A stretch of 64,000 bases of DNA from Ascidia mentula (taxonomy: Eukaryota; Chordata; Ascidiacea; Phlebobranchia; Ascidiidae): the NCBI GenBank assembly GCA_947561715.1, contig OX387201.1:6094001-6158000 (forward strand), in the 5' to 3' direction. Of this stretch, positions 52,482 through 64,000 are shown piece after piece. Every line of letters begins with the position of its first letter. Position 1 is the stretch's first letter. The position numbers and the translations under genes were made by a program. The notes below the pieces were generated by a model. It ran no database searches. It was not told the origin of the DNA and saw only the letters and a list, made by a program, of their open reading frames with translations.

Positions 52482-55400
52482 TTAAAGTGGTTCCGTCTGT
52501 TGCATCAACCAATCGTAAGTCTCCCGATGCCCGCCCTTCTTCAGCAATGGACCAATCACGTCGCGACAACGCTGGTGGTAGGTGTTTAACCAGCACACCT
52601 GCATGAAAACATAAAAATATGTCAAAAACTACAACAGTGCAAAAACCCCAGAAACCACGAAATGTAATGGTCGGTATGTCAAATACAAGTGTGCACATCT
52701 GGAAGTAACAAAACCGAAATGCTTTATTAATATAAACACAAGGAAAACAAAACTTCAATTGCATGGAACGTGGCCCTATAATCATTGGTCACAAATACTA
52801 AAACACACGTTAAAATAGGGAGGAGTAATGCTGGCTGTATGACCACCTTTTAAAAAGAACACAAAAATTACCTCATCCTCAGCAAGAAGAGATTTCTCGA
52901 CCAATTTTTTCTGGATGGGCACAAGTGCAATGGATTCAAATGTGAAAAACTGCTTGTTACCAAATCTGTGCTGCAAGACAAGATATATATATAGGCGTTA
53001 AAACGAAGGTTTTTAAAACATCGTGATGGTAATGCAAACTGGGTTTGAAAAACGTGCATGGATGAGACACAGGCGTCTGAATAACATTTCATTCAAACTA
53101 CATGAATTTCTACGTAAGAGCAGCAATTGACATGAAATATAAGCATTACATTTGGCAATAAACCATTCCACAAAACAGAATATCTGTTGGTAAAGTTATT
53201 AGCATTCACGCTTGTTATTGCATACTTTGGTGTCGGCTTTCTTGCATAGAAGAGCGTTCTCAATCCTAATACCAAACTTCCCGTCTTCGTAATATCCAGG
53301 TTCTAAACATAAATTTCAGTAGTTTTCGATACATGGTAGTAGTCTTTCTTGTCGAAAAGCCATAATTATACGAAAAGTCATGGGCACTTTAAGTCCAGAA
53401 TATAAACTAAAAAGCTAATGGAACTTGCCGTCTGTGATCACCATGCCCGCTTTCAGCTCCACGTCTCTCGCTACCAACACAACCCTATCGCTGTTTGCGA
53501 TGTAATTTCCAGATGGACCTGCGTCACATGGGTAACTTTACAGTTTGGAAACTTAAAATGTTTGATCACGAAAAGTTGGACTTGGGGTCAATTCCCATAA
53601 GCACACGCGACGAACAAGTTTACGGCACACTTGCATCCTCTTAATTCGTTTTCGGCACACCAAGCTTTTTAGTGAATTGGAGATAACAACAGAATTTAAC
53701 GTAAAGTATGGCCCTGGTTACGTGAATGCTTTGGTTCAGGTCTGAATTTTCAAAAACACACTAATGTTTATCACTTTATTCACAACACGCATCGAAACTT
53801 TCCATAAATTATTGCTAAATTGGTGAACACTTGGCGTCACACCCGAGTCCTTTTCATAACATCGCAGTTCAAGAAGCCCTGATTTAACGTAAGCGAAAAC
53901 CAACAACAAATTTCTACTTTATACTATGAATTACAAAAATGAAACGTTTTGTTTAAACGCGATACAATTGAAACCTAATGCCGTTTGCATTGCTAGAGCA
54001 AACGTCTCACTGTAACAGGACGCAATCATTCATTAAAATACCAAACACAAGAATATTAAATACTTCTATGTAAATTTGACACTTGATCCTGACTCACCTT
54101 CATGTACATTGAGAAAGCAGCCGACCCCGTGTCCAGTTCCGTGAACGTAATCCAAACCAGCCTTCCACAAGTGCATGCGAGCCAGGGTGTCAAGCCAGTA
54201 ACCTTTGGTCCCGGTTGGGAAGACGATCGACGCCAGACTAATATGCCCCTTTATCGTAAACAAATTCCTTTCTAATGTGACAACACGAGGATTGCATACA
54301 AGACTTGTACCTTTAAAACCCTTGTAAAGCAATCTTTTTCGTGGTCGGTAGGCTCGCCGAAGTGCAGCGTCCTTGTGGTGTCAGTTGTACCGTCACTGAG
54401 GGCAACGGCATTGTTAACTCGCGGTTTGAAAAAGCCTTCCAAATTAATTTATAGTGGGTCGCAAGAAAAAAAGAAATGTGCATTTTGGGTTTGTTCAGTT
54501 TCCTACATCGTAATGGGTATGTGGAAATAATGCTTTCATGTCACATCTTTCTTTATGATATGCGGGTTGTCCAACCAAAGATCCGCATTGTATGGTAGCG
54601 GAAGTTGAATGGTTGGAGAGATTTGCACAAATGGCGTTGAAAGTTTGTGCAACGTTAGGGGTTAAGGACACAACAATACAGTTTTCATGAAAGGAGTAGT
54701 AATTGTATGACTGACTTGGATTTAAAAAAAATCTTGACATAGATTGCACTTACATAAACTGTGCGCCCGAGTCGCAAAGATACAGCTGGTCCTTCTTCAC
54801 CGGTTTGTCATCGTCAATATTCGGGCTAAAAACAGTGTTTCCACAATAACAGAAAACAACGCAACAGAGATCAATGAGCCAACTTACCTGTAATGGATTA
54901 TTGCACCAGTTGGACCCGAACTGGAAATGGTCCCGAAACTGAGTGAGACAAATCCTTTTTCCTGACTTCGCAGCTCAAGTGCTTTTGCGGCGGCCGAACA
55001 TTCAGTGACATTTCCGTTGGGAACCTGAAGTAAAACATCTTCTCAAACTGAAACAGCTTGAGTGGAGACAGAGCGATTTAAACATTTACGGAACCGACCT
55101 CGTTTTCCATCCAGTGAAAATAGCGACAAAGTGCGACGGCATCCCGGTTGTTCGCGGACTTCATTCCCTCAATTTCTGTGTCGTTTTTAACACACTTCAT
55201 CAAGCTCACAGGGCTGTTTGGTGTCATCAGTCGATTTTTCTAAAGTTGCATCATTTGTTTAGATATTTTAGTCTCTCTATTACTTACTATTTATTGTTTG
55301 CATTGTGTTATCCTGACCAAAGTCTGCATACCGCAACGAGAATAACAATAAATAGTGTATGTCAATATATTTTTTTATATATTTTAATTTTTCAAGTTTA

Positions 55401-56928
55401 GTATAAGTCTATTAAGTATGGTTAACCTTGTATATAGAGGACACAATGGCATGACTTGACCCAGAACTTAGCCAAGTCTTTTCAGATGCACAATGTTGTT
55501 CCAAGAAATGGATAACAGTTTCATATTCATGTACTGTGACTGGAGGCAAGTGGATTTTCACCTCGGAAGTCAGCCTTGCCTTGTCAATGAACAAGCTGAA
55601 ATAAGAAAACCCAGTCAGCAAATTAAACACATTGCAATATGGTGAAACATATACTCACTGGACAGAATCCAGCCCAATTACTACATAGGCAAAGAACACT
55701 GGATTGTATTCTATATCTCCACCCCTCATGTTTAACAGCCCTAAATATACATGAATACAGGTAAAATGCATGGCAACCTCTTGAACCAAACCTTCGTTCT
55801 GATTTCAAAGTCAACTAGTAATAATGTTTTAAATTATGGCTGAAATAAAAAATGACCTACAGGCAATATCATCTAAAGCTGTGACCACAAGCCACTTTGC
55901 TCCTTTGGCCTCCATTTGCTTCTGCAGATCCTCAACCTTATTTGTAGTGGATCTTCCAGTAACTTTATTATCCAATACTATTAGATTGGTCGATGGTGAT
56001 GCTGGCTTTTTCTCCCATATCTACATATTGAAAAAATAGTTGTGATGTACGGGGTATGGTTTAATCGTATTTTTTTACCTTGTCTACTAAATCATCAGAT
56101 GTTTCTACAAGTTCATGTCCCTCGTTTTCCAAAGCTTTTTGCATTTTAGACCATGAACCTGTTTTAGTACAAACATTAAACCAATCTACTCGCTATCTGT
56201 AGCTGGTGAATTTTTTTTTTAATGTCGGTATGCTTACAGCCTAAAGTTATGGCAAACTTTGTTGTACAACCAAGTGGTGGCAATAGTCTAACCTGAAGAA
56301 TACAGTAAAGGGTTAATGCCAACTGATGACTTTTCAGGGAGTTCTGTACACAGCCAATCTTCAATAGTTGGCGTTTCCTTTAAACCCATTTTCATCAAGG
56401 ACCAGTTAGAGTCCAGTTCACTCTCAGCCTTAAAAGCATGAAACCATATTATTTTTTTTAAGAATGACAACAGAATTCATCATAGATGTGAATATATATA
56501 AACCTGAAGAAAGTATCTTCCATCCGTCCACAATGCTGCCTTGTTAATAGTTATAACTGCTGTTCCTGCAGAACCAGTAAAACCAGATACAAAGGCCCTT
56601 CTTAAGTCACAAGGTGCAAGGTATTCACTCTGAAAGTTAATTAATAGTTACAAAAAATAGAAAAATACAACAGTCTGCCATACAGGTTACTTGCATAAAC
56701 GAAAATACTGTGATAGTAGGTAAATTAGATGAAATAAACTGAATTTTTTACAAAAAAAATACATTTTGCACCAATTAATGAAACATTTTTTAAGCAGAAT
56801 TACTTCGATACCTGGTGTGCATCTGAAGAGGGAACAACTACAGCGTTCACAGACTGACCGGATTTCGAACCGGTTTTCATACAACATCGTAGGCTGGACA
56901 GAAGTGCTGATGTGTCTTTAACCTTCAT
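52482..56928 (-). CDS. XPNPEP1: Xaa-Pro aminopeptidase 1 (cytosolic aminopeptidase P)
   Basis: Sixteen exons, 5' to 3': 56812-56928, 56504-56629, 56293-56428, 56079-56158, 55861-56020, 55659-55740, 55427-55595, 55099-55239, 54888-55024, 54754-54825, 54311-54395, 54098-54248, 53429-53518, 53226-53302, 52872-52970, 52482-52598. All phases join; 612 residues (human 623). The enzyme removes an N-terminal residue preceding proline and uses two metal ions. The five ligands are visible: Asp in LCDSGAQF, Asp in DGTTDTTRT, His in HGTGHGVG, Glu in [11 protein letters not shown] and Glu in [20 protein letters not shown] and [20 protein letters not shown] match cytosolic XPNPEP1. The ATG at 56928 gives no signal peptide; a hydrophobic open frame continues upstream but looks like 5' UTR or intron. 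The intron before the EPGYYEDG exon has a GC donor. Confidence 0.96.
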
Positions 56929-58036
56929 CTCCAGTTTGCGTTGAACCACGACTATTTTTAAAAACACCCCAAATTGAATGTTAACAAAAGCTGCAACAAT
57001 AAAAGAAGTGCACCAATAGGGAATTCCCCCAATAACAAGTCTACACAAAAATTTCAGTTTTCTTCAGTGTAAAAAAAGGTGTACGCCAACATGAGAACCG
57101 GGAATGATAATTTAATAAGTAATGTTGTGCAATGTAAATTGAACTGTCGGTTTCTTGTTAATGTTCAACCACTGCCAATATTTGCGAAAACCTCATCAAA
57201 CACAAGTTGTCAAACCCGCGACCATAAATATCATTACTGTGGCCAATTGGAGGGAGATGTTCATTGTTGTTATACTTGATGAAATATTACAGGATTGATT
57301 TCCGCACCTGTTCAATCCTGCAGTAAATATAAACCAAAGTTAAAACAAACGTCTGTATTCGGGTTGGCGTAATAAGGTGTCAAGATGTTGGCTGACAAAC
57401 TTCGTACAAATCTTCATAAAGATGCTTCCTTAGAACTAGACCTACTACTCATTATTTTTGGCGATATTGTACAAGGAAAGTAAGCAAGATTTACAGCACA
57501 AGCACAGTGAATTACAGGCACGCACAGAGAATGAGCAAACAGATTTGAAATCAAACACGAGGCATCAGAAGAATAACGCGATTAGGAAACATTTAGGATG
57601 TTGGCCAATGAGCATGTTTTGGCCGACCCTGTAACCCTTTTGCACCTCATCGTACAGTAATGTTATAATATGAAGATTTACGTCGGTATATAACCAAACA
57701 AAAGTTGTAGGATAGACATTGGTTTTGAAAAGAGATGTGCTCAGTCATACTTCGTATGACAACCCGAGAATAGGTCCCGTTAACTGTACAAGTATAACCG
57801 AAAATAGCCTCCGCAAGTTATAATCAAACAAACTATGTTTACGTAGCCTACTTGCACAGATATTGCAAAACCATCGTACGTCTACGTAAATGTTCCAGCA
57901 ATATGAGAAAATATCACAAACATTTTTTTTAAAAACAAGTGATACAAATTTGTGAGAAGAAATGCACAGATATTTGTTCATGCATATAAGCAAGCAAACT
58001 ACGCCATACAGCTAGACAGAAAATTTTTATTTTTAT
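56929..58036. other. Intergenic, no gene recognised
   Basis: About 1.1 kb between the XPNPEP1 start and the end of the C6-like gene. It should contain the XPNPEP1 promoter. Nothing else was supportable. Confidence 0.45.
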
Positions 58037-61000
58037 TTATTTTTTTTGGTCATTTTTTTCCGAACAGGAGACTCCTGTATATCCGGGGCGGCAGAGACAA
58101 ATGCATTCCTTTCCACTATTCACAGCGATTTGAGAGCCACCGTTTTCGCAGAACACCGAACAGTTGTCAGGATCGAATCGCTTCAGATATTCGTACAAAG
58201 CACGTTCCATGTTTGCTCTTTTTTCGAATGATTTAAATATAGCCGATATGGGAGTCAGCTGCAATAAAAAGCATTAAAATGTTCAAAATTAATATATAGT
58301 AAACAATGGTGTCAGATATCTCAATAAGTTCAGCTTTAACGAAACGCAAAGACGAGTTACAAACTATCTAGATAAGCGCCCAAATTTAAAAAAAATAGGG
58401 ATTAGGGATTAAACAAAAATGAAGCTGTGACTGTTAAAAAAGTGACTGTTAATTATCAATGATTGTTGCGTACAATATACGATTTAAACAAACAAAAAGC
58501 ATGTGCTTTATAATCGATTACTGCCAAGTTATCTTTAACTGTGTCGACTCACGAATTGTGGTCATTAGTATTCGGCGATCCTCTCTTGACGTTCAATGTA
58601 ACGTCCTTTGATGCAGCAATGAAAGTACCTTCAAAAAAATTATCCGTTTGCGACCATTGTTATCTGACATTACGACAATGTGATGCTTGCCTCCATGTTC
58701 ACGGATAAATTCATTGATCGAACACTTCGAATAATCGGAATGAAGTTTAAATGCCAGCAAATCAAGGGTTGCCTCATACTTGAAACATTCCTCTTGCTCT
58801 GTCTCGTTTAAGCCTGTTAGTTTATTGCAATCATGTAAACATAATGTCGTAACTAGTTGATGTCATGCCAAGCCTTTATCTGAGTGCTGCAATTCGTACA
58901 AATCGTAGCTATAAATTTTCTCCCACTGTCCGCCTAACACACCGGATGAGTAGTAATGCGTACCGAAGTCATCAATAATTTGAGCGTAATGGACGTAGTC
59001 ATAGTGATCTGGAAGCTCCAATTCCCGTTGTCGAAATGTGTGTGAAAGTATAAGATTTTCACGCACAGTCCTAAAAAAGGGTTAACCGGCATTTCGGCTT
59101 TGAATATTAACGTTTTCATTATTAGGTAACTTTCAAAGGAACAACACAAAGCTGTTACAAAGCACATCGAAAACCTAAAACAGGACATTGACCCAATACA
59201 AGGCCGTGACAATCACGTTCAATGTAATGCAGCACCGGACCCCTAATTTTTTTCTAGATAAAACTAAAGGCGCTTGAAGTTTCATTTGGCAAAAAGCACC
59301 ATTGAGGGTAATGAGGCATGCAGAACCTGGCGCAAGCTTAGTTCCTGGCGACAGACACAAGAAATTGCCATAGGGTTAGCAATAAGACATTGTATAAGAG
59401 CATTGAACTCCATGTAGGCTATACCTGAACTCTGCAATTTGGATAAGATATTTTATTTTGAAGTATTTGAAACTTTTTTTGGTGCTTTGCTCTGCGATGC
59501 TGCGCTGTTCGGAGTCTGAGTTCATAGCAACATCAATGCTGATACTCAAAATTCCCTTAATTTCTATAGATACAAACAAAAAATGGCAAATAGCAAATAT
59601 TGTAGCTTCACTTTCATACGAACTTGCTTTAAAGTCTTGTTTTTTTTGCTCCTGAAAACATGCTGTACATTGGAAAGTTACCTACAATTTGTTATCTATA
59701 CGTGTAACGACCATCGTTTTGTTAAGTGTAACCAACCAATAAATATTGTTTGTTCCTATACGCAAGCACTTCAATTTTGTTTGCTGCACGTTAACAAGCG
59801 CGGTGATCTAAACGTTCACATTCATAGTTGTATCTGTGAGTAGAGTTCGTTGTGATCAGGATGTCCAAAGCAAGTTTACCTGAAATCTATAGAACTGAAG
59901 GTTGGCTGGTAGTCGTGCATTACTATTTCCGCTTGCAACTTCGATGCATCTTCCGTCGTAACGTAAGTTGTCAAGAATCATTCCGCTTTCTGCTGTGTTG
60001 ACTATGTCAAATCTGAAATGTTGCTATTGTTTCAGAAAGCTTACATTTTAAGTCTCACATTAGTCAGTTTTTAGGGAGGGCTGTCGCCAATAAATATCCT
60101 AGAAAGAAAAATAATAATATTTCTCCTATGCATAACCTTTATTCGGTGTTGGTTATAGTTATACTGGCGCCCTAAAAATGGTTTTGCCTGAATAAGTAAT
60201 AGCTCACGTCCGACAGAACTTCTTTTTAGACAGTGATTCATAGTAGAACAGTCAAATAGATTCAATCATATGATAGTTTTGTAAAGCAGCACTGATTTAT
60301 TATATTTTGATTGCACAAAAATGCGGTCAAAGTTACCCTGCTCCGACTATGTCGCCGTCATTGATGCTGTTTAATTTTCGTGCACAAGGACTATTGACTG
60401 CATGAGCAGTTGAACTCATCGGATCTATCTGTACAATCATCGTCTCCGTTGCATATTAAGGCCTTTGGTATACATGTTAAATCTAAAAAAATTAGTTACC
60501 TTGTAAAGGTTTTTGTGAATCCTAACAGGAATTATAGGAATGAGGGGTTGCTCAATCAAAATTGGTTTCGTGAAACTACAATACCTCTATCTTTATTATG
60601 ACGGGGGAAAAATAGTTTACTATAATGTTTACACATACAGTAAACCTCGTTCAATCCCCTAATTATTTTGCACCAAGATTTTTTTGATAATCCGTAAAAG
60701 TATGTTGTAAAACACTGATTACGGTATCTGAAAGACACTAATCGAGACGATAACAAGACAATTAACTGTCACGTTCTACACAATATTAATTGAATTAAGA
60801 TGTTACAGTGCACGATGTAGCAAGTATATAGTAAGCTGTTCTGCTGTTAAATAAACATGTGTCTAAAACGAGATTCTATGGAATTTTTGTGTTTGCGATT
60901 TTCAGCCATTGAAGGTATGTGTTGGTTTTCATTTTTCATTCCCTGCTCCGAAAGCCTATTGTCGTAAGTTTTCCCTTTGGAGTAAAAGATTGATGTACAT

Positions 61001-61660
61001 GCAAGTGTTCTGTTGTAGTCTGTTCACATTGCATTTAAATTCCCGATTTTCACAAAAGATTAAAGCGAATTTTAAAACCCCAACTGAATTTAAAGGAAAA
61101 ATGAAGTATGTGACGTAGTATTTATTTGCTACTAATTTGTAGTGAGTTATAGAGGGTTGCATAACAACGCAAGTATTTACCGCCTTTGCACAAATGTTCA
61201 TCAGTTTCACATTCGATTTTCGGGGCGATATATTCGGGCTGGCATGCTTTGATCTCGTCATCTTGTCCAGTACATGGTTCTCCGCCAAACATAGCTGGTC
61301 TTACTATCGTTCTCACTCGGCTCTGTTATTCAATCACATACATTAAGCCCAGTCGTTGAGAGAATATGAATTTAAATTTCTCAAAGTGACTGTAAAGTTT
61401 TGCCATAAATGGCACAAAAATGAGGATTTAGTCTTTACCTTGAAGTTTTGGCCGATGTTGGAACAATTTCCCCACAAACTCCACGGTCCCCACTGGCAGT
61501 CTATGGGACAAAGCAATATGTTGCAATTTCTTATCTCCTTCAAGTCGCTGGGACATATTTTTCCTCCGTATTTAGGAGTTCTTGTGATCTTTCGGGTGCG
61601 ATTCTGTTTCCCTCCTGCGCATGTTTTTGTGCACTGTGACCATGGGGCCCAGTCTGAAAC
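58037..61660 (-). pseudogene. Complement C6-like MACPF gene, with several disabling lesions
   Basis: Exon-like blocks, 5' to 3': 61439-61660 and 61181-61322 (two thrombospondin type 1 repeats; WAPWSQCTKTC, WGPWSLW), 60337-60482 (LDL-receptor class A; CNGDDDCTDRSDEFNC), then the MACPF domain 60075-60098, 59880-60012, 59594-59651, 59425-59563, 58874-59070 (signature DDFGTHYYSSGVLGG), 58629-58813, 58507-58605, and a C-terminal EGF-like exon 58037-58258. Domain order matches vertebrate C6, lacking its C-terminal CCP/FIM modules. Lesions: a TGA at 58549-58551 where relatives have Trp; a one-base frame change just after the LDLRA core near 60395-60405; donors reading CT after 60075 and 59594, and GC after 58874 and 58507. 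Otherwise the phases of all exons agree. The first exon with a signal peptide was not found. If translated it would be a secreted immune pore-forming protein; most likely it is a decaying copy. Assembly errors are an alternative. Confidence 0.75.
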
Positions 61661-63680
61661 CTAAACACAGACAAAATACATTTGTATGTCACCCTGAATG
61701 AGTAACGTTAGTATCGCTTTCACATAAATTAACTTCTATACTTGGGTCTTGGTTTTCTCAAACAATTTAAATATGAATTGTGTATAAGCTGCAGACAGAT
61801 GGCCACTGTTTCGACCTAAAAGGTCTTGTCAGTGCAGCTGGTGTGACTATCAATTTAAATTTAAATATGGCTGCAATAAAAACAAACTTTTTCCACTTAC
61901 TGAACAATCAACGGGTTAAGGCTTGGATGGGCAACTGTCACAACAGCCAGCAAACAGAGACACAAACAATACAACATATCCTATCAATTACGGAATTAGC
62001 ATATTTTTTGTTCAAGAACCAAGCGAAAGAACTTACAAAGAATCAAATAAAACCAAGTTTTCTGCAATTGTTTCAAAGAGGGAAGTTTGTAGGGCTATCC
62101 TGTTAACGTAGAATAGATACCGAAGAGCGCAAGAAATAGCGTTTAATTTTGCGAGAAATTCACACGAGTTATACAGTAATTATATACGCCACTAACTGAG
62201 TTTGCAAATGGCCACTTGCTAAAGTTTTCCCTGAAGAAACTTGATTAGCCCCTGCAATAATAAATGACTACCATCGCCAAAGTTTCTTAAAAAATACATT
62301 CTCATCTGTATGCTGACCTGGACTGATCTCTGCGCATTGATTGAACAATCGCCTTTTTCGTGTCACGTAGCGAAACTCTTGTTGCAGCGAAACCTATTTC
62401 TCGCCCTACTGAATGTTTCACCAACAACTGTGAAAGGTGAATAGTTAAAAGCAAATGACCGTGACCGTGAGTCTGACTGGAAAGTTTCTGCGTGAGACGG
62501 CAGGTAATGATTTTACAAACGCTATTTCGTGTCAAACTTTCAATAATTGACATGACTGTTACAAAGAAAAATTTAACTGGATTCGAATGAACATAAATTC
62601 TTCATTAATTCTAGGTTGGAAACCATTATTCTGAACCAAAGCTTCTGAAACTCTTTGTTCACGACACCTTTTAGTTGATCAAAATTTCACACGACACCTG
62701 AAGTTTGACAGTCACATATACTTGAAATATTTATTTATTCTTTAAATTTAATGAAATAACTGAAAAACGTCACGTATATGGCGACCCAAAATAAGTGTCT
62801 GGTGACGTGAGTGAAGGTGACGTGAGTGAATAGACACAAACACAGCTTCCACGAGAGCTGGAAAGAAGGGCGGCATATATCCAAACAATACATTTGGAAA
62901 AGATGCATTTGGGAAGACGAAATTATTCAACCATGAAATAATTACCGAGAAATTTAACTCAAACATCTTTTTATAAAATCAAAAACACTGCTTCCACACT
63001 AGTTTTAAATTAGCACCCACGCATTTCCGGTACAATACGATATCAAGTGCTCCTCTGTATGCGTTTCTTCATCACTGCAGAAATTTTAGCCAGTGTTTTC
63101 CATTTCAAAAGTTTAAACGTCGAGTTTTCAGAAAAGACGCACCCCAGTTTAAAAAACTTTGTATTTATAAATTCATAATTAAATATACTTTCAACTTAGT
63201 TTAAATATAAATGACTGCGGGCCACAAATGGGATAGTATAAATAAATGACTGCGGGCTCTGAATGGGATAGTATAACGTCATACGCCGCGCAACGCTACG
63301 TTTTTCTTAGCAGGGCAAAAACACAGCGTTTTCTGCTTTTTTGTTTCTGCCTATAATTGGAAATTTCAAAAAAATACAATGAAATAAAATCTTTGGTTGC
63401 CATAAAAAACCTAGGTCACCATTAAAAAACGAACTAAGTAACTGAAGTATTTCGACGAATTTTTTTTGTAAGGAGCTATTATTACCAACACTTGAGGAAA
63501 TTGAATAAGTGCAATTCAACAAATAACATTTCCATTTCCATAAAGTTGCAAAGATAATAAAGATGAACTCATCAGTGAATACAACTACGTTTCAGCAAAT
63601 TAGTTACGTAAGGTTCATAAACAACAAAGCACACTACTTCCTACAGCTAAAAGAAAATGTCTATCTGGACCCTCCTTTCG
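61661..63680. other. Region between the two C6-like genes
   Basis: About 2 kb. The missing 5' exon(s) of the left C6-like gene should lie here but none could be identified. A 34-bp unit is repeated in tandem at 63207-63240 and 63242-63275, and a short gtgacgtgagtgaa duplication lies near 62810-62830. Confidence 0.4.
63207..63275. repeat. Tandem duplication of a 34-bp unit
   Basis: ataaatgactgcgggc... occurs at 63207-63240 and again at 63242-63275, differing at a few central bases. Function unknown. Confidence 0.8.
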
Positions 63681-63890
63681 TTAGTATTTTTCGGAGCAGG
63701 AGATTCCTACATATCCGGGGCGACAGAGGCAAATGCATTCTTTGCCTCTATTTACAACTATTTGAGAGCCACCGTTTTCGCAGGACTCCAAACAGTTTTT
63801 AGGATCGAATCGCTTCAGATATTTGTACAAAGCACTTTCCATGTTTGCTCTTTTTTCGAATGACTCAAACACAGCAGAGATGGGAGTCAA
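63681..63890 (-). CDS. Last exon of a second, tandem C6-like MACPF gene (partial)
   Basis: A 210-nt exon from an acceptor (tactgcag) at 63891 to a TAA stop at 63681. It encodes LTPISAVFESFEKRAN, FDPKNC and an EGF-like module (CENGGSQIVV, CLCRPGYVGISC), very similar to the last exon of the C6-like gene at 58037-58258. The reading frame is intact here. The rest of the gene lies beyond the right edge, since the coding strand runs leftward. The pair shows a tandem duplication of complement-type MACPF genes in the same orientation. Cys spacing and length match the other copy except for a shorter tail. Confidence 0.85.
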   Translation of the reverse strand: MTPISAVFESFEKRANMESALYKYLKRFDPKNCLESCENGGSQIVVNRGKECICLCRPGYVGISCSEKY

Positions 63891-64000
63891 CTGCAGTAAA
63901 AAGTATTTTTCAGCCAACATGATAATATTATATTAGAAGTATTTACTACCACTTCAAGCAATTTCAGTGAAACTACCATAAAGCAAACCTGAGTACTGCG

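Noticed and set aside
56929..57048. Hydrophobic N-terminal extension of XPNPEP1 that could be a signal peptide
   Set aside because: An acceptor-like tag precedes the conserved exon, the ATG at 56928 aligns with cytosolic XPNPEP1, and the extension has no family support.
57952..58236. Open frames on the plus strand at 57952-58236 and 63563-63863
   Set aside because: Antisense to the EGF-like last exons of the two C6-like genes; similarity between them follows from the coding strand.
60451..60462. An extra frameshift at the start of the LDLRA exon in the C6-like gene
   Set aside because: It came from picking the acceptor at 60463. The better acceptor (ttttttttag before 60482) restores both frame and LDLRA motif, so only the later one-base shift stands.
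62302..62966. Candidate signal-peptide exon for the C6-like gene
   Set aside because: Short minus-strand frames at 62302-62553 and 62748-62966 have no matching donor phase or typical signal-peptide layout.

Overview
The window is eukaryotic nuclear DNA. Genes are split by many short GT-AG introns, both strands are used evenly, and the proteins match animal families: NAA10, AGPS, XPNPEP1, histidine ammonia-lyase, TBC1D12/14, a RASEF-type Rab, an aminergic GPCR, and C6-like complement MACPF proteins. Compact vertebrate-like genes, ciliary genes and tandem C6-like genes suggest an invertebrate chordate, most likely an ascidian tunicate such as Ciona. That assignment is inference. Exon models were assembled by hand from splice signals, frame continuity and family resemblance; in most genes every exon phase adds up.

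Layout, left to right. 1-1676: possible tail of an upstream gene, then nothing clear. 1677-3895 (-): MFS transporter. 6647-7167: inverted repeat whose arms each carry an exon-like reading frame. 7290-8844 (+): NAA10. 8990-12051 (-): large EF-hand-like protein. 12641-13048 (-): CIMIP1, a ciliary microtubule inner protein. 13622-15804 (+): MARVEL tetraspan protein. 16985-21115 (-) and 23111-25837 (+): two histidine ammonia-lyase genes arranged head to head. 26760-31011 (+): AGPS, ether-lipid synthesis. 31965-33595 (-): RASEF/Rab45-like GTPase. 35368-41054 (+): TBC1D12/14 RabGAP. 45705-51529 (+): alpha2-adrenergic/D2-like receptor. 52482-56928 (-): XPNPEP1. 58037-61660 (-): a C6-like MACPF gene with multiple lesions. 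63681-63890 (-): last exon of a second, tandem C6-like gene running off the right edge.

The most unusual parts are the HAL pair and the C6-like locus. The two HAL genes are nearly identical in a central block, introns included, but clearly diverged at both ends. One intron of copy 2 carries a 113-bp copy of its own upstream exon. The C6-like gene keeps perfect exon-phase continuity but has an in-frame stop, a one-base frameshift and four non-GT splice donors. The genes do not form one pathway; this is a mixed housekeeping and signalling neighbourhood.
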